A DNA stretch of 64,000 bases, from positions 27,192,922-27,256,921 of the forward strand of contig CM055102.1 in assembly GCA_029204225.1 (NCBI GenBank). The letters are read 5' to 3'. This DNA comes from Diphasiastrum complanatum. Lineage: Eukaryota; Streptophyta; Lycopodiopsida; Lycopodiales; Lycopodiaceae. A program made the translations under genes and the position numbers. Shown here one piece after another: positions 1 through 9,397 of the stretch. The first letter of the stretch is position 1; each line of letters begins with the position of its first letter. The notes beneath the pieces are model-generated. The model was not told the origin of the DNA. It did not search any database and worked only from the letters and a program-made list of their open reading frames with translations.

Positions 1-250
1 ATTTGTTTCTCGGGTTCAAGCGGTAATCCATGGCTGCATGACCCTTCTTGTGACAGTGAATACACTCAATCTTGGGATTGAGCCAGCATGTATCTACTGT
101 ATGCCCGTCTCTTTTGCATCTCACACAAGTCTTCTTGTCTGCACCTTGTTGTTTCGACCTCCCTTTGCTCTTCCAGTTGCTTTTGTTGGTCCCCTCTGCT
201 TGTTGATCACGATCCTGCCTCTGACCTCTAAGATTTTAATCATTTGATCC
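1..250 (-). pseudogene. Copia gag remnant with two zinc knuckles, cut by window edge
   Basis: Read on the minus strand, this stretch encodes a basic linker followed by two CCHC-type zinc knuckles of a Copia Gag nucleocapsid. The first (about 87-128) is complete, C-x2-C-x4-H-x4-C (CVRCKRDGHTVDTC). The second (about 24-66) reads CIHCHKKGHAAMDY, so its last cysteine is now tyrosine and zinc binding there is probably lost. The frame opens directly from the leader and lacks the usual N-terminal Gag helices, so this is a deleted copy. The rest lies beyond the left edge. It belongs with the PBS at 417-428 and the LTR starting at 429. Confidence 0.7.
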
Positions 251-416
251 ATTGCTCTTGCTTAAATCATAGTGTAATGCATCTAGATCAAGATCTAACA
301 CCTAGAACTTGATAGATCATTGGATTAAGCAATCAATAACTCTTAATGATTGATTAGTACAATCATAATTGTCCTTTTTCTCTGAATGACAAAAACTAGA
401 GGTTGTCAGAGAACGA

Positions 417-428
417 GCTCTGATACCA
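417..428 (-). other. Retrotransposon primer-binding site (tRNA-iMet)
   Basis: On the minus strand this reads TGGTATCAGAGC, the standard plant LTR-retrotransposon PBS complementary to the 3' end of initiator tRNA-Met. It directly abuts the LTR terminus TGTCGG at 429, which fixes the orientation (minus) and the LTR boundary. Confidence 0.85.
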
Positions 429-1080
429 TGTCGGAAAAACGAGAGAATCAAAGAACTGATCGACTGATATTGAATCAGAGGTGCTCTGGTAGAAATAGAT
501 GCTCTGATATCGGATCGATAATGGTAGTATAGCAGCGGAAGTGGAGAAATGGATGGCGTAGGATCAGAATTGCAACAGTTACCAGCAAAAACCAGATGAA
601 TAAAATAGTAGCAATGCACAATAGAACAAAACAATAGTGAGACAGAAACTTGAACTCTAATTGAAGGAAAAAATGATGAGTACAAGAGCGTGAAGCAGCG
701 TGAGACAATAGCCACAAAAATTGCTTCAACTTATGATCATTGATCTGCATACTATTTTCTTAGCAACTTAGTTACTTAACTAGAATACAGCTCATTGAGC
801 ATGTTAGATCTGCTAATGCTATACATTGATGATTGCATGTCAGTGCACAGTGCATTGGGAAGCATAAAATCTATCTACTTAATTTACTATGGTCGTTATG
901 CATTAGATGGTCATCCTTTCCAACTGTCAATATCTATACAAATTAGGTGGACTATCAGTGATGCACTTGAAGTCATCTGACAGTTCATGGATAGACCTTT
1001 CTCTCCTGATGAGGAAGTCAATAAGTCGAATTAGTTGGTAGTTGATGAAACGTCGATGAAGTCGGGTAAGAAGTCGGACA
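429..1080 (-). repeat. 5' LTR of the left-edge Copia element (right end approximate)
   Basis: The segment starts with TGTCGG next to the PBS. A plausible end is ...CGGACA at about 1080, just before the truncated Copia-1 LTR at 1087. The matching 3' LTR would lie outside the window, so the right boundary is inferred only from the TG...CA pattern and the neighbouring repeat edge. Short reading frames inside are not convincing genes. Confidence 0.5.
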
Positions 1081-1086
1081 AGTCGG

Positions 1087-1342
1087 TGGCCACTTGGCTT
1101 TCCCACCAAAATGCTAACCCTACCAATTTTGGGTCTAGATTCAATGTATCCAACTTATTCAAATTGAATCTACTCAAACTCGCATTCTATCTTTCCCACA
1201 CTTTCAAAAAGTGTTCATTCAAATGAAATTTAGACTAATGAACTTTGAAAAGTCAACCTCTAAGTCTAAAACAAGTTTTGGCCTCAATATGCCAAATATG
1301 GAAATATTGCAAAATGTGAGGAAACTAGTTGAATCTTTCACA
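1087..1342 (-). repeat. Truncated 3' LTR of Copia-1
   Basis: This 256-bp segment matches 6471-6726 almost base for base, as a direct repeat. The intact LTR is 650 bp (6077-6726), so about 394 bp of this copy are missing at 1087. The inner edge ends in TTTCACA and is followed by a purine tract on the minus strand (1343-1352), as expected for a 3' LTR of a minus-strand element. Confidence 0.85.
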
Positions 1343-1925
1343 CTCCTTCTTCAACTAGTTTTAGCATAGACTTTGATAATACTCCAAGTGAAATCCTATG
1401 CTTCATGAACAAGTCTTTTCCCAATGCTTTGATGAAGATATCAACTACACATTCCCTTGAAGACACATGTTGAAGCTCCACCTCCTTTGCAATGACTCGC
1501 TCCCTCACAAAATGATATTGTATCTCAATATGCTTGCTCCTAGCATGAAAGATAGGATTGGATGCCATTCTTTGGGCTGATTGATTGTCACAAAAGATGA
1601 TTGGGCTCTCTGAAAATTCCAGCAAGTGAAGATCCTTGATCATCCTCTTGATCCATACCCTTTCCTTTGTGCAATGTGTAAGAGCTTTGTACTCGGCCTC
1701 ACTAGATGACAATGAGATAGTGGCTTGTTTCTTTGACATCCATGATATAGCTCCATCACCTATGAAAATACAATAAGAACTAATGGATTTCCTATCCATT
1801 ACATCTCCAGCATAGTCCGAATCTGAAAATCCAAAAATATTAGGTGATGATCCCTCATACAATATGCCAAAATCTCGAGTTCCAATGATGTACCTCAAAA
1901 CTCGCTTTCCTAGCTTCCAATGCTC
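1338..1925 (-). pseudogene. Copia-1 RNase H domain (C-terminus of Pol)
   Basis: Minus-strand reading begins around HWKLGKRVLRYIIGTRDFG and contains the Copia RNase H signatures FSDSDYAGD, SLSSSEAEY and FCDNQSA. It ends with a KALGK-type tail. RNase H degrades the RNA strand during reverse transcription. The frame runs through the polypurine tract (coding VEEGV) and stops on the TGA formed by the LTR terminus TGTGA. The reverse transcriptase that should precede it is absent: non-homologous sequence lies between here and the Gag-integrase frame at 2153-5476. The domain is therefore separated from its polyprotein and probably not expressed. Confidence 0.8.
1343..1352 (-). other. Polypurine tract of Copia-1
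   Basis: The minus strand reads GAAGAAGGAG immediately before the LTR start TGTGAAAG. This is the expected plus-strand priming site for second-strand synthesis, and it sets the 3' LTR boundary. Confidence 0.75.
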
Positions 1926-2990
1926 CTAGCATAGTTTTTGCCAATAGAACTTTGATCCATCATAAGAATGATCTTCTTCCTAAGAATAGATCTCCTTTCA
2001 ATGATCATGTAATTCTCAAAATAGAAACAACCATAATTGATATAGAGAATAGTGTCCACTTGGGATGCTTCACTATTTCTTACATCAATTTTACATGTAA
2101 AAATGTGATTAGAACATGAAGAATCAAATAGAATGTAAATGAAATGATTCCATCATGATTCCAACTCTGAACTCTCTGAAAAAATACAGCAAACAAACAA
2201 TAAATGTGAGTGATCAACTTTTGCTTGCATGTCTCCTCCTCCTTTGTCCTTTGTTGTCTTGTATCCACCATGATACTCCATGAATGAGCCTCCATCTTCA
2301 TCTTGCCACAAGAAACCATCAAACCTTGGAAATCCATGAGTAGGTGAGTACATAAATGATGCAAATCCAGCACCACATGACTCCATAAACCAAGTAGTTT
2401 GCACTAGTCCATCTTCAAGGTCTACTTGACACAAGAAAATGACCATGAATTCACCAAAAATTGACAATCTCCAAGTATTGGCACCAAGTAGCTCAACACT
2501 TGAGAACTTAGCCATGGATGAGTGACATAATGAACCTCCAATAGCTTCATTTCCATCAGAAAAATCAGTCAAGAATGCTAGTACAAATCCAACATCAAAA
2601 CAATGCTCACCAATGTAGCTAGTTTTACCATATCTTGACAATTTGCACACATCCACATGAAATTGCTCAAACATGAGATAGAACAAGTAAAGTAAACTTG
2701 AACAACACTTCCTTGCTGCTCCTTTGACCTTACTTGAGTCTTCAATATGCTGTAAAAACAGATCCATAACACCTTTGCCAATTACCTCTCCTTTGATGCT
2801 CTTGACTAGCTCCAAATTGCCACCTTCCCTTTTGACTAGTTGAAGCGCTTCGAGATCAAATTCTTGATCTTCAACTTGATCATCAAAGTCATTGAACAAA
2901 CTTTGTTTTCTAGATCCATTACTTGATTTTACAGCAATATAACATCCATCCACTTGCATAGCTCCATGTACACAAGAAGATCTTCCAAAA
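1926..2990 (-). other. Non-Pol segment occupying the place of the Copia-1 reverse transcriptase
   Basis: In Copia elements the region between the post-integrase linker and the KRVLRYIKGT motif is the reverse transcriptase, roughly 1.1 kb. Here a similar length of sequence has no RT motif (no KARLVAKG, no YVDD). From 2990 down to 2153 it stays in frame with Gag-integrase and encodes 279 residues, including a cluster rich in F, C, W and G. I do not recognise these residues. It could be a captured host fragment, an internally rearranged stretch, or non-coding DNA open by chance. Confidence 0.6.
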
Positions 2991-5476
2991 GATGTTTCAC
3001 TCTTCATAAGAGATCGATACTCAAGATCCATTGCTTGGATCCACTCCTCTTCTTTCCTTGCTTGATCTACACTTGTAGGCTCATCCAAAGAGGTTATGAA
3101 AGCAACATAATTTCCGAAAACTACTTGCTTACCCTTTTGATCATATGTGAGCCTTAAAGGTACTTGTCTTTCTCTTGATGTTCTCCTTGGCTTTTGACTT
3201 GGTGAAGGTCCATCATCACCACCATCCAAAGTAGGATCCTTCTCATCAACATCAAGAATGTTAGATCCATCTACTTTACCATCAATGATGCTTGAAGACA
3301 CCTTTGGAATGTTTCCCTCATAAAAAATGACATCTCTACCAACAATCACTTTGTTAGTAGAAGGAATGTAAACCTTGTAGGCTTTACTCACCTCACTATA
3401 TCCAACAAAAATACCTCTTCTTGAAGATGGATCCTCCTTGGTCCTATCATCAAGAGTAATGTTGACATAGCATGTGCATCCAAAGGTTCTTAAAAAGTTG
3501 ACACTCGGCCTCCTCTTGAATAGCATCTCAAAAGGTGTCCTTCCATCCAAAATAGCACTCGGCCACCTATTGCACAAGAAATTGGCACACAACAAAGCTT
3601 GATCACAAAATAGTTTGTCAAGATTAGCACTTAACCTCATAGCTTTAGCACTTTCACATAAAGTCCTATTCTTCCTTTCAGCCACTCCATTTTGTTGTGG
3701 AGTCCTTGATGTTGTATACTCCCTCTTGATCCCATGCTCATCACAAAAGGCCTTGAACTTGTTAGATATGTACTCACCACCATTGTCACCTCTCAAGCAC
3801 TTGATCTTTGTGGAAAATTGGTTCTCCCTTGCATTCTTGAACTTGACAAAAACATCATACACTTCATCCTTGCTCTTTAGTAGATAGATCCAACAAAATC
3901 TACTAAAATCATCAATGAATGTTACATACATCTTAACTCCACTATTGCTAATTGTAGTATATCCATGAATATCCGAATGTACAAGTTGAAAAGGCTTTGT
4001 AGATCTAGAAATAGATCTAGTATAAGGTAGTCTATGTGACTTAGACAAAGCACAAGACTCACAAACATGCTTGTCATTACTTAAGGAACTTGGAAGACCA
4101 ATCACAACCTTCTTCCTTGCCATTACCTCCAATGACTTGAAGCTGAGGTGTCCCATCCTTTTGTGCCAAACCTCTTGAATAGAAATATGCTCCCTTGCAA
4201 CACATCCAATTTGGTTAGCAATAACACAAGCATCAAGTTTGAACAACTTCCCTTGACTTTTACCTTTTCCAATCAAGACATCCTTCCTTTTGATCAAACA
4301 AGCATCTCCATCAAACTCCACCTTGAGGCCCTTACTTAGCATTTGACTCACACTAAGCAAATTCTTGGTAATAGATGGAATAAACAAGACATCTTCCAAA
4401 TGAACATTCCTATTTGTAGAGAGAGAAATAGGAATTGTGCCAATCCCTTTGATTGCACACTCACTATCATTGGCCGTGTAGATCACCCTCTTGTCATCTC
4501 CATATGCCAACAAAGAAGTTGAGTACTCTTTGTGAAAGGTCATGTGTGAACTTGCTCCACTATCAATCCACCAAGGATCTAGATCTCCATCATTAGCAAG
4601 CATACATGAAGACATCACAAAAGCATCATCATTTGCATCTTGCACATCCAAACCATCCTCATCAAGAGTAAGATTACCTTGCTTGTCTCCTTGATCTCTC
4701 TTCTTCTTGTAGCACTCACTTGCAAAGTGTCCTTTGATGCCACAATAGAAGCACTTGAGCTTTGATCTATCCTTCTTTTTGCCACTTGAAGAAGCATCCA
4801 CTTGATCTTGCCCTTTAGACCACTTGCTTTTGGTTTTGCCCTTGAATTTGCCCTTTGTGAACATAGCATCCTCTTGAAGTGTCGATGTAGATCCACCTCT
4901 TGCTTGAAGCCTATATTCCTCATTGATCAAGATCTCTTGAAGATCCATCAAACTTGGCAAAGTCTTTTGAATAGCAATACTTTGAACAATGTTAGCATGA
5001 GCATCCAACAAGCCATTAAGAATCACTTGAATAAGCTCTCCTTCCTTAATGCTTTCATCTATGCAAGCTAACTCATCATTCAATGCTTTCATTCTCAAAA
5101 CAAAAGTACTTGGACTTTCTTCATTCTTTTGCGAACAAGAAAAGATTTGCCTTCTTAGAGTCAACACTCTAGAAGTAGACTTGGATTCATAAAGCTTCTT
5201 CAATGAATTCCAAGCTTCCAAAGATGATGTGCACTTACCAACTTCCTTGAGAAGTTCATTGGTAACATTCATCTTTATCATGTGTAGAGCCTTCTTGGCC
5301 CTCTTGTCATACCTCAATTGATCTTGTTGTGTTGCTGGTCTCTCCTCCAAACCTACAACAACATCCAAAACATCGTTCATCTCAAGAAGTGACTCCATCC
5401 TCACTTTCCATAATGAATAGCTACTTGAGGTAAGCCTATCATTGGCTTCCAACATGATTCCAATTGAGGTTGCCAT
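2153..5476 (-). CDS. Copia-1 Gag-protease-integrase polyprotein with replaced C-terminus
   Basis: An uninterrupted 1,107-codon frame. Order of domains: Gag (UBN2-type, start MATSIGIMLEANDRL) to about residue 200; CCHC knuckle C242-C255 (CFYCGIKGHFASEC); aspartic protease with catalytic D305 in WWIDSGASSHMT; pre-integrase HHCC region (WHKRMGHL ... CESC); integrase core with D502, D564 and E600 (35 residues between the last two, as expected). Family homology stops at about residue 828 (MKSET). Residues 829-1107 do not resemble reverse transcriptase. The start ATG follows a 588-bp leader after the PBS, so it is probably the true start. The element could make Gag, protease and integrase but not copy itself without RT from elsewhere, so it looks non-autonomous. 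Confidence 0.85.
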   Translation of the reverse strand: MATSIGIMLEANDRLTSSSYSLWKVRMESLLEMNDVLDVVVGLEERPATQQDQLRYDKRAKKALHMIKMNVTNELLKEVGKCTSSLEAWNSLKKLYESKSTSRVLTLRRQIFSCSQKNEESPSTFVLRMKALNDELACIDESIKEGELIQVILNGLLDAHANIVQSIAIQKTLPSLMDLQEILINEEYRLQARGGSTSTLQEDAMFTKGKFKGKTKSKWSKGQDQVDASSSGKKKDRSKLKCFYCGIKGHFASECYKKKRDQGDKQGNLTLDEDGLDVQDANDDAFVMSSCMLANDGDLDPWWIDSGASSHMTFHKEYSTSLLAYGDDKRVIYTANDSECAIKGIGTIPISLSTNRNVHLEDVLFIPSITKNLLSVSQMLSKGLKVEFDGDACLIKRKDVLIGKGKSQGKLFKLDACVIANQIGCVAREHISIQEVWHKRMGHLSFKSLEVMARKKVVIGLPSSLSNDKHVCESCALSKSHRLPYTRSISRSTKPFQLVHSDIHGYTTISNSGVKMYVTFIDDFSRFCWIYLLKSKDEVYDVFVKFKNARENQFSTKIKCLRGDNGGEYISNKFKAFCDEHGIKREYTTSRTPQQNGVAERKNRTLCESAKAMRLSANLDKLFCDQALLCANFLCNRWPSAILDGRTPFEMLFKRRPSVNFLRTFGCTCYVNITLDDRTKEDPSSRRGIFVGYSEVSKAYKVYIPSTNKVIVGRDVIFYEGNIPKVSSSIIDGKVDGSNILDVDEKDPTLDGGDDGPSPSQKPRRTSRERQVPLRLTYDQKGKQVVFGNYVAFITSLDEPTSVDQARKEEEWIQAMDLEYRSLMKSETSFGRSSCVHGAMQVDGCYIAVKSSNGSRKQSLFNDFDDQVEDQEFDLEALQLVKREGGNLELVKSIKGEVIGKGVMDLFLQHIEDSSKVKGAARKCCSSLLYLFYLMFEQFHVDVCKLSRYGKTSYIGEHCFDVGFVLAFLTDFSDGNEAIGGSLCHSSMAKFSSVELLGANTWRLSIFGEFMVIFLCQVDLEDGLVQTTWFMESCGAGFASFMYSPTHGFPRFDGFLWQDEDGGSFMEYHGGYKTTKDKGGGDMQAKVDHSHLLFVCCIFSESSELES

Positions 5477-6064
5477 GTAGCAATGACCTGATCTTCTCTT
5501 TCAGCCTGTTTCAGTGCACAAAGCACTCCTTTGAACAACATCAAATGCTTTCAAAATAAATCACCAAGATTTGAAACTATCTCACAAATTCTCTTCTAGC
5601 ACTTATCCAAGCAAATCAACACATAGAATCATAGAATCTTGATCAACCTATGATCTATCCTCAATCTAATGACTTTTGCCACTTCCTAAGATTGAAACAC
5701 ACTCAAATGAAGTCCAGCAACCTCACTATCTAGAGATCCAATCAAAATTAGGGTTTTGACAAAATCACAAAAAATTGACTATTCCAAATCTACATGCAAA
5801 TGCTGAAAATTTGATATGCAATCTATAAGCCACCACTTAGGCTGAACCAATCATCCAAAAATCGGCCAAATCCAGCATGTGAATTCAAAAAATGGAATTG
5901 AACAAGTATACTGACCTATTTAGTGTTTTGATCTACAAAAGATCCAATCTACAAAAGCAAAAAATCCGATTTTGGTGTAGAATCCTCTCTAGCATGCTCT
6001 AGACTTGGTATCTTCACCAAATCATTGATAGATCTGATTTCATCCTTCATAACCTGAAACACAA
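5477..6064 (-). other. Copia-1 leader between PBS and gag
   Basis: AT-rich non-coding leader of about 590 bp between the PBS and the Gag start. No other coding sequence is seen. Such leaders carry RNA packaging and dimerisation signals in this class, but I cannot point to a specific one here. Confidence 0.6.
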
Positions 6065-6076
6065 GCTTTGATACCA
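6065..6076 (-). other. Copia-1 primer-binding site (tRNA-iMet)
   Basis: The minus strand reads TGGTATCAAAGC directly after the LTR end ...CTTTCACA. It fixes the element's orientation and the inner LTR boundary at 6077. Confidence 0.88.
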
Positions 6077-6726
6077 TGTGAAAGATTTCAGATCCTTAAG
6101 ATCCAATCTACTTGAATGATCTTTGGTTAGAAAGATAAAGACACTACCAATTTCACCAATGTAGAAAAATCAGCATCTACACACAATTTGAGATGCAAAC
6201 ACTAATAGAACTTGATCAAACTTGAATGAAATGATTATGTACTGTTGCTGTCCATACAAATCCAGCAAGCTACTGTATTTCACACGTGTGGATCCAAAAA
6301 TAGCAAATATAGATCATTCTACACATAGAATTGCAAGCAATCACCAAGATAGTGCACCAATGGATAGTAGAACCCAAGAGAACCATGTATAAGCATGAAA
6401 TGAGATAGAGAAGAGAGAATATGACTCTCTCCATGAGCTACATCCTTTTATAACAGGTCCAAACCCTATTTGGCCACTTGGCTTTCCCACCAAAATGCTA
6501 ACCCTACCAATTTTGGGTCTAGATTCAATGTATCCAACTTATTCAAATTGAATCTACTCAAACTCGCATTCTATCTTTCCCACACTTTCAAAAAGTGTTT
6601 ATTCAAATGAAATTTAGACTAATGAACTTTGAAAAGTCAACCTCTAAGTCTAAAACAAGTTTTGGCCTCAATATGCCAAATATGGAAATATTGCAAAATG
6701 TGATGAAACTAGTTGAATCTTTCACA
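6077..6726 (-). repeat. Complete 5' LTR of Copia-1
   Basis: 650 bp bounded by inverted termini TGTGAAAGAT ... ATCTTTCACA. A TATA-like TTATAAAAGG lies on the minus strand at 6444-6453, about 275 nt into the LTR, a sensible U3 promoter position. A perfect 10-bp palindrome CACACGTGTG (extended G-box) lies at 6281-6290. The last 256 bp are repeated in the truncated 3' LTR at 1087-1342. Part of the same LTR family recurs in opposite orientation at 12143-12457. Confidence 0.88.
6444..6453 (-). promoter_or_regulatory. Candidate TATA box in the Copia-1 LTR
   Basis: TTATAAAAGG on the minus strand inside the 5' LTR, correctly oriented to transcribe the internal region. This is a sequence match only; no transcription start was mapped. 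Confidence 0.5.
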
Positions 6727-6774
6727 ATACTCAAGGACGAAGGATTATTCCCCTAGGTAGATGGCACAGAAGAG

Positions 6775-7413
6775 ATGCCTACAACATCAGGCAAGGAGCT
6801 ACGTGAATGGAGGGACAAAAATGACAAGGCAATAGCCTTGCTATCATCTTCCATCGAAGATAGTCTCACACTTGACCTGACTACAATCTCCAAAGCTAAG
6901 GAGATGTGGGATGCATTACTCACCAGATTTCAGACGAAATCAAGAAGTCAAATCATGATGCTGGAAGATCAGTTGACAAATTTGCAGTGGGATGGAAAAG
7001 ACCTCACTTCTTTCGTAAGAAAGATGAAGGATCTCTTTCTATCACTACATAACTCTAGAGCAGAGAACGTTGTGTCAGTCGAGAAGCAGCTCACATACTT
7101 GTTGAGAGCCTTACCCAGATCATTCCAGACAACGAGGACCCTGCTCGCAAAAGATCCTACCATGAACCTTGAAAAGGAGATTGTCGAGATTCGAGAGAAA
7201 GTCGAGGCTAGAAAACACCTTCATCACAAGGATGGTTCTGATCAGGCCCTCTACGACAACAAAGAAAAATCCAAGAAACAATTTAAGCCTAAGAGGGTGT
7301 GGAATCAGAGTAGTGGCCTCACATGTGTGGATGATAGTACTTGTACGGTTTGTAAACAGAGAGTAAAGTACTTAGAAATGCATTCCAATCACAAAAACAC
7401 AAGACAAATGTGA
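6775..7413 (+). pseudogene. Copia gag fragment on the opposite strand
   Basis: A 212-codon plus-strand frame with UBN2-type Gag features: ALLSSSIEDSL, AKEMWDAL, RFQTKSRSQI, and a helical stretch ending in a basic segment. It lacks a zinc knuckle, and the last ~25 codons (CTVCKQRVKYLE) look unrelated. The conserved Gag N-terminus (W-x-x-W region) is also missing, because the frame begins right after the Copia-1 LTR edge. It is a broken piece of a different Copia element, perhaps split by the Copia-1 insertion. No protease or Pol follows. Confidence 0.7.
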
Positions 7414-8174
7414 AAAATACAAGCAAAACTAGAAATTGCCAATGTCTCATCAACTTCTCATTGATTTGGTTGATCCCTTTATAGATCAAGTACATCCACG
7501 AGCTGTGTACTGTCCAGCAAGCCTTCACACGTGTGACGAGTGCCTAGTCATCCAAATCCACCAATGGGAGCCATATGTGCTCATTTCCCAAAGTTGACTA
7601 TTCTCTTTGGCTAGAAAACAAAAAGCTAGTCTTCCACATTCATAGGAATATTTCCTATAAAATAGGATCTAATGGAATCTTCCTATCTTATCATCTAGAA
7701 GCTTATCCACACGTGTGAATGGTATCTTGACATGTGTGAGTAATAACTCATTCACATGGAAGTCCAATCTATTTACATAAAGTTTGACCAATTTGACCAA
7801 TTTCAAGATTCTACTCAAAGGTCAATTTCACACTATTGTAGATCTAACTAAAATCAATCTAACTTTATAAAAGTGACTTATGTACATTCTTTCACATGTG
7901 GGAACAGACTCCACACGTGTGAGATCCTATATCAAAATATCTTAAGATCTACAAAGTACATCAAGTTGGAATGATATTTTTAACATTTTTCATACACCAT
8001 TCACTTAGATCTTAAGAGTTTTGACCAAAATTGTGAGATTCTCGCAAAGCTAGTCAAGTGAATATCTAGGAAATAGTTTGTTGTCAAACCAAATTCAATA
8101 CAACTCTAAAGGTTAGAATCTTTGGATTAGAGTAAGTCCAATAGGGGTATTGGATCTGATGTTCATGTTTTTGA
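7414..8174. repeat. LTR-like AT-rich segment with three CACACGTGTG palindromes
   Basis: No coding sequence. It shares the phrase CCAGCAAG-CxxxxTTCACACGTGTG with the Copia-1 LTR and carries CACACGTGTG at 7526-7535, 7708-7717 and 7912-7921. A TGTGAAAAAT start (7410) and an ATTTTTCATACA end (about 7996) resemble diverged LTR termini. No PBS or PPT was found beside it, so the LTR assignment is tentative. Confidence 0.4.
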
Positions 8175-9397
8175 TGTCGGAAATAGGTGAATGAATGCGG
8201 AAACTTCCTACTTCCAATGCATGACTACACTTATAAAAAATTGAACAAAACAGTAGTGATGGAAATCACGCTCAGTATTTAGCATCTAACTTCCGCTAGA
8301 CACTAAGTGATTACATAGCCAAACATAAATTATTGAATTCTCAGACAATTTTCTATCAGTTACAAAAGCAAAATAGAGATGCATGCATTCTGACACAAAT
8401 AATGAATGCAATAAGAAATAGTATTGATTTAGAAAAAAAAAATCAGATGCTAAGGAGTGCAAGACAATAGCGGATAGAAACCGCGCGCTCTAAGCTGTCT
8501 GAGAAATAAGTCTGATAATAAGCAACTCTGCTAATAAGCAATAGCGCAATAGCAACTCTAAATAAATCTCTAAAACTGAACTAGAATGTTCAAGAGCGTT
8601 CAAACTTGAAAGCTTGATAGAGAGCTAACTACAATACTTTCTGATTGTGAACGATCTACTTGATAAGAGCGCATGAAACGTCATGTAATAACACTCAACT
8701 TCTTCATTGTTCACAATAACATTTCAGATTATCAGATGATGGATTTATACTGAGTAATTAGGTCGTCGAATGCGATTGCCAGTTGGCTGAAGTCTGTTGG
8801 CATTCATCCAGTTTCTTCTCAGAAATTGATTGTTGATAAGCGGTGAAAATTGGCCGTAAACAGTCTGTCTACATAAATGAACTAAAATTGTCACTATGTA
8901 GAAATGAACGTAAACTACCACAGGTGACAGTGTCGCAAGAAGGCGTTTTTGCGAAAAATACGATAGTGTCCTGAAATCTCATTTTCTTCATATTTGAGTT
9001 AGCCCCACACTTTGCCAGAGTCATTTCCTTAACATTTGAGGCACTTTGAAAAATACGACTTTGTATTTTTACTTGTAATTTTTGACAGGCGAAAAATGCA
9101 AAAAAAAGTCAACACTACATTTTTACACGAGATTCCTGATAGACGACAGTGTCGCAAAAATGCGAAAAATGCGACACTGTAATTTTACTCATAATTTTTG
9201 ACAGGCGACACTGTCAGGGTCGTAGAGAAAGAAAATGCGACACTGTTGTCAAACTCTGTGTATTTCTACAGACTGTGTAAAAGCACTTGTAATTCTGCAG
9301 ATTGTATAAAAACAAGAGAAAATCCACAGAACTGGATAAACAATGGATGAGGATTAAAACCGATTAGTCAATTAGTAAGAAGGAGAATAATCCAACA
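8175..9397 (-). repeat. 3' LTR of Copia-2, about 1.2 kb
   Basis: Starts TGTCGGAAATAGG and ends GAATAATCCAACA, directly followed by a C-run that on the minus strand is a polypurine tract (TAAGGGGGGG, 9398-9407). Inside, the motif GTGTCGCA and its complement TGCGACAC recur between about 8925 and 9250. One pair forms a perfect 11-bp stem (9146-9156 with 9170-9180). The partner 5' LTR was not found, so the left boundary rests on the terminal TG and the inverted-terminus similarity. Confidence 0.65.

Noticed and set aside
38-247. Plus-strand frame of 69 codons at the left edge
   Set aside because: Opposite strand of a Copia Gag zinc-knuckle region; no protein similarity in this direction.
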